A stretch of DNA of 64,000 nt from Bradyrhizobium huanghuaihaiense. Lineage in GTDB: Bacteria > Pseudomonadota > Alphaproteobacteria > Rhizobiales > Xanthobacteraceae. Shown here in pieces: positions 59,742 to 64,000 of this stretch. Below the pieces are notes generated by a model, which was given only the letters and a program-made list of their open reading frames with translations, was not told the origin of the DNA and did no database searches. The DNA lies in contig NZ_VLLA01000016.1 in assembly GCF_007830635.1 (NCBI RefSeq), positions 62,001-126,000 on the forward strand, written 5' to 3'. A program made the position numbers and the translations under genes. Each line of letters opens with the position of its first letter. Positions within the stretch are counted from its first letter, which is position 1.

Positions 59742-60740
59742 ATGAGTTCTCTCCGCCCTTTTTTCCCGACGGCATCGCTGGCTGCGACCGCAGCGGCAGC
59801 GCTGCTGTTGCTGACGCCGGCGTCGCAGTCGCGCGCGCAGGCACAGGCCGCGCAGGCGACGCAAGCACCGGCGCAAACCGCTAATCCCGCTCCCGCTCCC
59901 GGTTCGCGTTCCCAGACCACGGTCGCCGTGACGTCCCCCGAGCAGCGCGGCATCACCTCGCGCGCCATCGACAAGGTGAAGCAGGTCGCGAAATCCGCCG
60001 GTGACATCTTCAGCCGCGTGCCTTGCCTGCCGCCGAAGGGCGGCTCGAAGGCGATGGGCTCGCTGCCTCATGTCGCTGCCAAGCTCGTCGCCGGCAAGCC
60101 CGTCGTGATCGTCGCATTCGGCTCGTCGTCGACCGCCGGCTATGGCGCAAGCTCGCCCGATTTCAACTATCCGAACCGTCTCGCCACGCAGCTGCGCCGA
60201 CACTATCCGACCGCCGACATCACCGTCGTCAATGCCGGCGTCGGCGGCGAGGACGCGCCCGAGATGATGAAGCGCCTTCAGACGCAGGTGATCGACGTGC
60301 ATCCGGACATGGTGATCTGGCAGGTCGGCACCAACGCCGTGCTGCGCAATCTCGATCCAGGCGATACCGCCAAGCTCGTCGAGGACGGTATCTCCCGCAT
60401 CCAGGCCGCCGGCGGCGCCGACATCGTGCTGGTCGATCCGCAATATTCGCCGGCCGTCAATCAGCGTGCCGAGAGCGCCGGCAAAATGATCAAGCTGCTC
60501 GGCAAGGTCGCCGAGCTCCGCAAGGTCGGCATCTTCCCGCGCTTCGAGGTGATGCGCGACTGGCACGAGAACCAGTCGATCCCGGTCGAGAGCTTCGTGA
60601 TCTCCGACGGCCTGCACATGAACGATTGGGGCTACGCCTGCTTCGCCCAGCTGCTCGGCGACGACATCATCCGCTCCGTCGGCCAGATCAAGTTAGGGGT
60701 GAACGTGCCGGCGGATGTGCGGACGTATCGGCCGATGTAA
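59742..60740 (+). CDS. SGNH/GDSL-family exported hydrolase or acyltransferase
   Basis: A 332-residue protein. An N-terminal signal or anchor (SLAATAAAALLLLTPASQSRA) and an Ala/Pro/Gln-rich linker to about residue 60 precede the SGNH domain. All blocks are present: FGSSSTAG (nucleophile S129), NAGVGGED (block II), GTNA with N198 (block III) and SDGLHMN with D289 and H292 (block V). Lying behind opgC, it may move or remove acyl groups on periplasmic glucans, as SGNH domains do in OatA-like proteins. Confidence 0.85.
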   Translation: MSSLRPFFPTASLAATAAAALLLLTPASQSRAQAQAAQATQAPAQTANPAPAPGSRSQTTVAVTSPEQRGITSRAIDKVKQVAKSAGDIFSRVPCLPPKGGSKAMGSLPHVAAKLVAGKPVVIVAFGSSSTAGYGASSPDFNYPNRLATQLRRHYPTADITVVNAGVGGEDAPEMMKRLQTQVIDVHPDMVIWQVGTNAVLRNLDPGDTAKLVEDGISRIQAAGGADIVLVDPQYSPAVNQRAESAGKMIKLLGKVAELRKVGIFPRFEVMRDWHENQSIPVESFVISDGLHMNDWGYACFAQLLGDDIIRSVGQIKLGVNVPADVRTYRPM

Positions 60741-60749
60741 CGAGCTGCC

Positions 60750-60846
60750 GTAGGGTGGGCAAAGGCGCGCTCTTCGCGCGCCGTGCCCACCATCTATCGG
60801 CAGCCTAGCTTTGAATGGTGGGCACGCTGCGCTTTGCCCACCCTAC
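60750..60846. repeat. gtagggtgggcaaag-type palindromic repeat
   Basis: GTAGGGTGGGCAAAG and CTTTGCCCACCCTAC are perfect 15-bp outer arms; inner GGCGCGC/GCGCGCC and GTGCCCACCAT/ATGGTGGGCAC pairs form further stems. It lies between convergent genes and probably terminates both. Confidence 0.85.
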
Positions 60847-60857
60847 GAGAACTCGCC

Positions 60858-62045
60858 TCACGCCTTCTCCAGCGCCGCCGTCAGATCCTCGATCAGATCA
60901 TCCGCGTGCTCCAGCCCCGCCGAGAAGCGGATGAAGCCCTCGCTGATGCCGAGCGCGGCGCGGTCTTCCGGCTTGAGGCGCTGATGCGTCGTGGTCGCCG
61001 GATGCGTGACGAGACTCTTGGCGTCGCCGAGATTGTTCGAGATCTTCGCAAGCTTGAGCTCGTTCAGCACGCGGAACGCGGCCGCCTTGCCGCCCTTCAC
61101 CTCGAAGCCGACCAGCGTCGAGCCGCCGCGCATCTGCTTCTTCACCAGCGCCGCCTGCGGATGATCGGCGCGGCCAGGATAGACCAATCGCGAAATCTTC
61201 GGATGACTCGCCAGCACTTCGGCGACGCGGCCCGCGGTGTCGGTCTGCGCGCGCACGCGCACGCCCAGCGTCTCCAGGCCCTTGAGCAGGACCCAGGCGT
61301 TGAACGGCGAGATCGACGGGCCGGTCTGGCGCATGAAATTATGCAGGTGCTCGGCGATGAAGGCTTCCGATGACAGGATGATGCCGCCCAGACACCGGCC
61401 CTGGCCGTCGATGTGCTTGGTCGCGGAATAGACGACGACGTCGGCGCCCAGCGCGAGCGGGCTCTGCCAGATCGGGGTTGCGAACACGTTGTCGACCACG
61501 AGCCGCGCGCCGCCGCTGTGCGCGATCTCGGCGATGCCGGGAATGTCGAGCACATCCAACGTCGGGTTGGTCGGGCTCTCCAGGAAGAACGTCTTGGTAT
61601 TGGGCCTCAAGGCCCGCTGCCACTGGTCGAGATCGGCTCCGTCGACCAGCGTGGTCTCGATGCCGTAGCGCGGGAGCAGGTCCTGAATCACGTAGAGGCA
61701 CGAGCCGAACAGCGCGCGCGAGGCGACCACGTGATCGCCGGCTTTCAGCGGCGCCAGGATCGCGGTCGTCACCGCGGCCATGCCGGTTGCCGCCGAGCGG
61801 GCCGCTTCGGCGCCCTCGAGCTCGATCATGCGGCGCTCGAACATCGCTATGGTCGGGTTGGAGTAGCGCGAATAGATGAAGCCGGGGTCCTCGCCCTTGA
61901 ACCGCGCCTCGCACTCCTCGGCGCTGTTGTAGACATAGCCTTGCGTCAAAAACAGCGCCTCCGACGTCTCGCCATATTGCGAGCGCAGGGTGCCGGAATG
62001 GACGAGGCGGGTTTCGGGGCGGTAAGTGGCAGGCGACTTCGACAT
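60858..62045 (-). CDS. metZ: O-succinylhomoserine sulfhydrylase MetZ
   Basis: A 395-residue PLP enzyme of the Cys/Met family. The Schiff-base lysine K210 lies in VYSATKHIDGQG, the cofactor-binding D185 in LVVDNVFATP, and YSRYSNPT and GMAAVTTAILAPL are typical. RFKGEDPGFIYSR and the overall pattern fit MetZ rather than MetB or MetC. It makes homocysteine directly from sulfide. GGAGGG lies 5 bases before the start at 62045. A SAM-II riboswitch and a terminator precede it. Confidence 0.93.
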   Translation of the reverse strand: MSKSPATYRPETRLVHSGTLRSQYGETSEALFLTQGYVYNSAEECEARFKGEDPGFIYSRYSNPTIAMFERRMIELEGAEAARSAATGMAAVTTAILAPLKAGDHVVASRALFGSCLYVIQDLLPRYGIETTLVDGADLDQWQRALRPNTKTFFLESPTNPTLDVLDIPGIAEIAHSGGARLVVDNVFATPIWQSPLALGADVVVYSATKHIDGQGRCLGGIILSSEAFIAEHLHNFMRQTGPSISPFNAWVLLKGLETLGVRVRAQTDTAGRVAEVLASHPKISRLVYPGRADHPQAALVKKQMRGGSTLVGFEVKGGKAAAFRVLNELKLAKISNNLGDAKSLVTHPATTTHQRLKPEDRAALGISEGFIRFSAGLEHADDLIEDLTAALEKA

Positions 62046-62084
62046 AGGACCCTCCGACATGACCGTTTCGTCGAAAACGGTCAC

Positions 62085-62117
62085 AAAAAAACCGGCCTGG
62101 ACAAAACCACGGGCCGG
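62085..62117 (-). terminator. Riboswitch-controlled terminator of metZ
   Basis: On the minus strand CCGGCC (62117-62112), a 14-base loop, GGCCGG (62097-62092) and then seven U. The 5' arm CCGGCC is shared with an upstream GGCCGGG (62137-62131), which can pair with it instead and prevent termination. Confidence 0.75.
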
Positions 62118-62138
62118 GATCACAGAGGTCCCCGGCCT

Positions 62139-62192
62139 GTTTAGCGACTTATTTAACGTGGCTGCAAGCCGGCCGGCTCAAATCACCACGGG
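62139..62192 (-). promoter_or_regulatory. SAM-II riboswitch
   Basis: On the minus strand the aptamer runs CGTGGTGATTTG, then GCTTGCAGCCACGTTAAA and finally GTCGCTAAAC. P1 pairs CGTGG (62190-62186) with CCACG (62161-62157), and the 3' GCTAAAC closes the pseudoknot. These are the conserved blocks of the alphaproteobacterial metA-type SAM-II class. S-adenosylmethionine binding should lower metZ expression. Confidence 0.92.
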
Positions 62193-62308
62193 ATAAGTGA
62201 TGCTCATATTCCGCAATGGCCTTTCCGTCAAGGCGTCCATCGGATAGCCGTAAAAGGCTAGTATTTCCCGCATGTCCGGATGCGTTTGACCCTGACGAGG
62301 ACCCCCGG

Positions 62309-63415
62309 TTGAGCTTCACGATCGCCGCCGACGCCAATGGTATCCTGCCCGACCGCATGATCGCGGCGATGGCGGAGGCAGGTCTCATCCTGCCCGCATA
62401 CGATTTCGTCGAAAGCCAGATCCAGCCGGCCAGCCTCGATCTGCGTCTCGGCGACATCGCCTATCGCGTCCGTGCCAGCTTCCTGCCGGGGCCCGGCGCC
62501 ACGGTGGCCGAGCGCATCGACGAATTGAAGCTGCACGAGTTCAGCCTTGCCGACGGCGCGGTGCTGGAGACCAACTGCGTCTACATAGTGCCGCTGCTCG
62601 AGAGCCTGGCGCTGCCGCCCGAAATCGTCGCAGCCGCAAATCCGAAAAGCTCGACCGGCCGGCTCGACGTCTTCACCCGCGTCATCGCCGACGGCACCCG
62701 CCGCTTCGACATGATCGGCGCCGGCTATCACGGCCCGCTCTATGCCGAGATCAGCCCGAAGACGTTTCCGGTGCTGGTGCGCGAGGGCTCGCGCCTCAGC
62801 CAAGTGCGCTTCCGCACTGGGGATGCCATCCTCAACGCCGACGAGCTCGATGCGCTGCACGCCACCGAGCGCCTCGTCGACATCGACGATGCGGATCTTT
62901 CCGGTGGCGTCGCCGTCTCGGTCGATCTCTCCGGCGAGAAAGCCAACGGCTTCGTCGGCTACCGCGCCAAGCGCCACACTGGCGTCGTCGACGTCGATCG
63001 CCGCGCCGGCTACGCGGTGGAGGATTTCTGGGAGCCCATCTCGGCCCGTCCCGATGGCAGCCTGATCCTGGATCCCGGCGAGTTCTACATCCTCGCCTCG
63101 AAAGAAGCGGTGCAGGTGCCGCCCGATTACGCCGCGGAGATGGTGCCGTTCGATCCCTTGGTCGGCGAATTCCGCGTTCACTATGCCGGCTTCTTCGATC
63201 CCGGCTTCGGCTATGCCGGTGCGGGCGGGCTAGGATCGCGCGCCGTGCTCGAAGTGCGCTCGCGCGAGGTGCCGTTCATCCTCGAGCACGGCCAGATCGT
63301 CGGCCGCCTCGTCTACGAGAAGATGCTCGCGCGGCCGGACGCGATGTACGGCCAGCGCATCGGGTCCAACTACCAGGCGCAGGGCCTCAAACTATCGAAG
63401 CATTTTCGGGTGTAG
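62309..63415 (+). CDS. dcd: dCTP deaminase-like protein (2'-deoxycytidine 5'-triphosphate deaminase)
   Basis: A 368-residue protein of the Dcd/dUTPase fold, longer than the roughly 190-residue Dcd of enteric bacteria because it contains two such modules. Motifs include SQIQPASLDLRLGD, NPKSSTGRLDVFTR and GAGYHGPLYAEISPKTFPV in the first half, and FRVHYAGFFDPGFGY and LEVRSREVPFILEHGQIVGRL in the second. A TTG start at 62309, with GAGGA upstream, gives the form I recall in other bradyrhizobia. It converts dCTP to dUTP for thymidylate synthesis. Confidence 0.85.
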   Translation: MSFTIAADANGILPDRMIAAMAEAGLILPAYDFVESQIQPASLDLRLGDIAYRVRASFLPGPGATVAERIDELKLHEFSLADGAVLETNCVYIVPLLESLALPPEIVAAANPKSSTGRLDVFTRVIADGTRRFDMIGAGYHGPLYAEISPKTFPVLVREGSRLSQVRFRTGDAILNADELDALHATERLVDIDDADLSGGVAVSVDLSGEKANGFVGYRAKRHTGVVDVDRRAGYAVEDFWEPISARPDGSLILDPGEFYILASKEAVQVPPDYAAEMVPFDPLVGEFRVHYAGFFDPGFGYAGAGGLGSRAVLEVRSREVPFILEHGQIVGRLVYEKMLARPDAMYGQRIGSNYQAQGLKLSKHFRV

Positions 63416-63510
63416 CCGCCCATCACCGAGAATCTGCGTGAAGGCTGACGCAGCGCAGGTTGGGCGGGAGGTGAATCGTCGAACGGCCGCCTGAAGTCTC
63501 GCCTGGCGCC

Positions 63511-64000
63511 TTATCGTCCCAGCGCCAGCAACGTACGCGCCGCGACATCGGCGCTCAATCCCCAGACGATTGCGCTCAGATAGTCCGTCACTGGATTGGC
63601 GCCGAATGTTTGCGAGCCGTTGAGATAGATCGCCTCGAAGCCGATGAACGCGACGAGCAGGATGGCGGCGAACTTCAGGAACACCTGAAGCTTTGGCGCA
63701 ACCTTCGCGCGGAAAGCCACTAGCTGTTGCTGAAGCCGGGATCCCGGCGACAGTTGCTGCGCCTGAGCCTTCGGGCGCGGGCCTGCGACGTCGTCGGCGG
63801 CCTGGTCCTGGTCGTTCGCCGGTAATGTCTCAGCGGCGAGCAAGGCTGTCTCGATGGACGCCACCGTCGGCCGTATGTCCTCGACGTCGCTCAACCCCAA
63901 GATGCTTCCCCTCAGCGCAGAGATGCGGGCCAGGATTCCATTATTTCGGAGGGTTTCGGCGCGGTCGCTGAGCCGGACCAGTCGCTCTGTCAATGCGATG
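63511..64000 (-). CDS. Hypothetical membrane-anchored protein, 5' end outside window
   Basis: At least 160 residues. The frame stays open to the right edge, so the start is probably beyond it; a TTG at 63993 is the only visible option. The N-terminal part is helical and charged, a polar linker follows around PKAQAQQLSPGS, then one membrane helix (VFLKFAAILLVAFIGFEAIYL), and a final DYLSAIVWGLSADVAARTLLAL. The WGLSADVAARTL end recalls proteins whose C-terminal membrane part is conserved, but no family is named. Confidence 0.65.
   Translation of the reverse strand, partial: IALTERLVRLSDRAETLRNNGILARISALRGSILGLSDVEDIRPTVASIETALLAAETLPANDQDQAADDVAGPRPKAQAQQLSPGSRLQQQLVAFRAKVAPKLQVFLKFAAILLVAFIGFEAIYLNGSQTFGANPVTDYLSAIVWGLSADVAARTLLALGR

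Noticed and set aside
1..64000. tRNA or rRNA genes
   Set aside because: No cloverleaf-like GGTTCGA/TTCGA arm with matching acceptor stem and no conserved rRNA segments were noticed by eye; a dedicated scan was not possible.

Overview
This is GC-rich chromosomal DNA of a free-living or symbiotic alphaproteobacterium, very probably a Bradyrhizobium close to the B. japonicum/diazoefficiens group. The pointers are a BjaR/BjaI isovaleryl-homoserine-lactone quorum-sensing pair, a DbjA-type haloalkane dehalogenase (D103, W104, E127, H280 and N38 all in register), a CYP199A-type P450 with its ferredoxin, a GcrA regulator, a SAM-II riboswitch before metZ, and many palindromic intergenic repeats. I see no rRNA, tRNA, insertion sequence, phage or CRISPR array.

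Layout. Positions 154-6612 hold a MarR regulator divergent from a CYP199A-like P450/ferredoxin/solute-binding-protein operon (aromatic-acid demethylation), a type II NADH dehydrogenase and a second orphan solute-binding protein. Positions 6687-16262, all on the minus strand, form a shikimate/quinate-type catabolic module: LysR regulator, NAD-type shikimate dehydrogenase, a complete branched-chain-type ABC importer, a Gfo/Idh/MocA oxidoreductase and a QuiC-like 3-dehydroshikimate dehydratase. Positions 16662-18697 hold the bja quorum-sensing locus with a perfect lux-type palindrome and a small gene just after bjaI. Positions 18997-22321 hold a second LivHMGF importer with no binding protein. 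Positions 22440-30135 are mixed: a secreted Ala/Pro/Thr-rich protein, a membrane protein, a secreted class 3 lipase, a glutamine-synthetase-like ligase plus Rieske oxygenase under a divergent IclR regulator, a PRC-barrel protein and a truncated hemoglobin.

Positions 30373-37943 encode aerobic benzoyl-CoA (box) metabolism: the BoxR regulator (HTH fused to a shikimate-kinase-like domain), benzoate-CoA ligase, an alpha/beta hydrolase, a DUF309 protein, BoxC and BoxB. BoxA and BoxD are not in the window. Then come an SDR, a polysaccharide deacetylase, a BON/OmpA protein, a TetR-dbjA operon, a UPF0104 membrane protein, the phosphate regulon (phoR-pstSCAB-phoU-phoB, with a Pho box), gcrA, argD-argF, hslO, apaG, an opgC operon with two SGNH-like proteins, metZ and a dCTP deaminase.

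The most interesting signal is a 17-bp motif, ATG[AC]AACA[AT]AGTGC[AC]TG, found before the benzoate-CoA ligase, before boxC and, 12 kb away, before the orphan LivHMGF importer. With its TGCA-N6-TGCA core it looks like a BoxR operator and would make that importer part of the benzoate regulon. Other points worth a look are a three-gene OpgC/SGNH/pseudo-SGNH operon, a hairpin placed exactly at the predicted argD transcription start, a probably leaderless TetR-dbjA transcript under a 20-bp palindrome, and two mutually exclusive hairpins behind the SAM-II aptamer.
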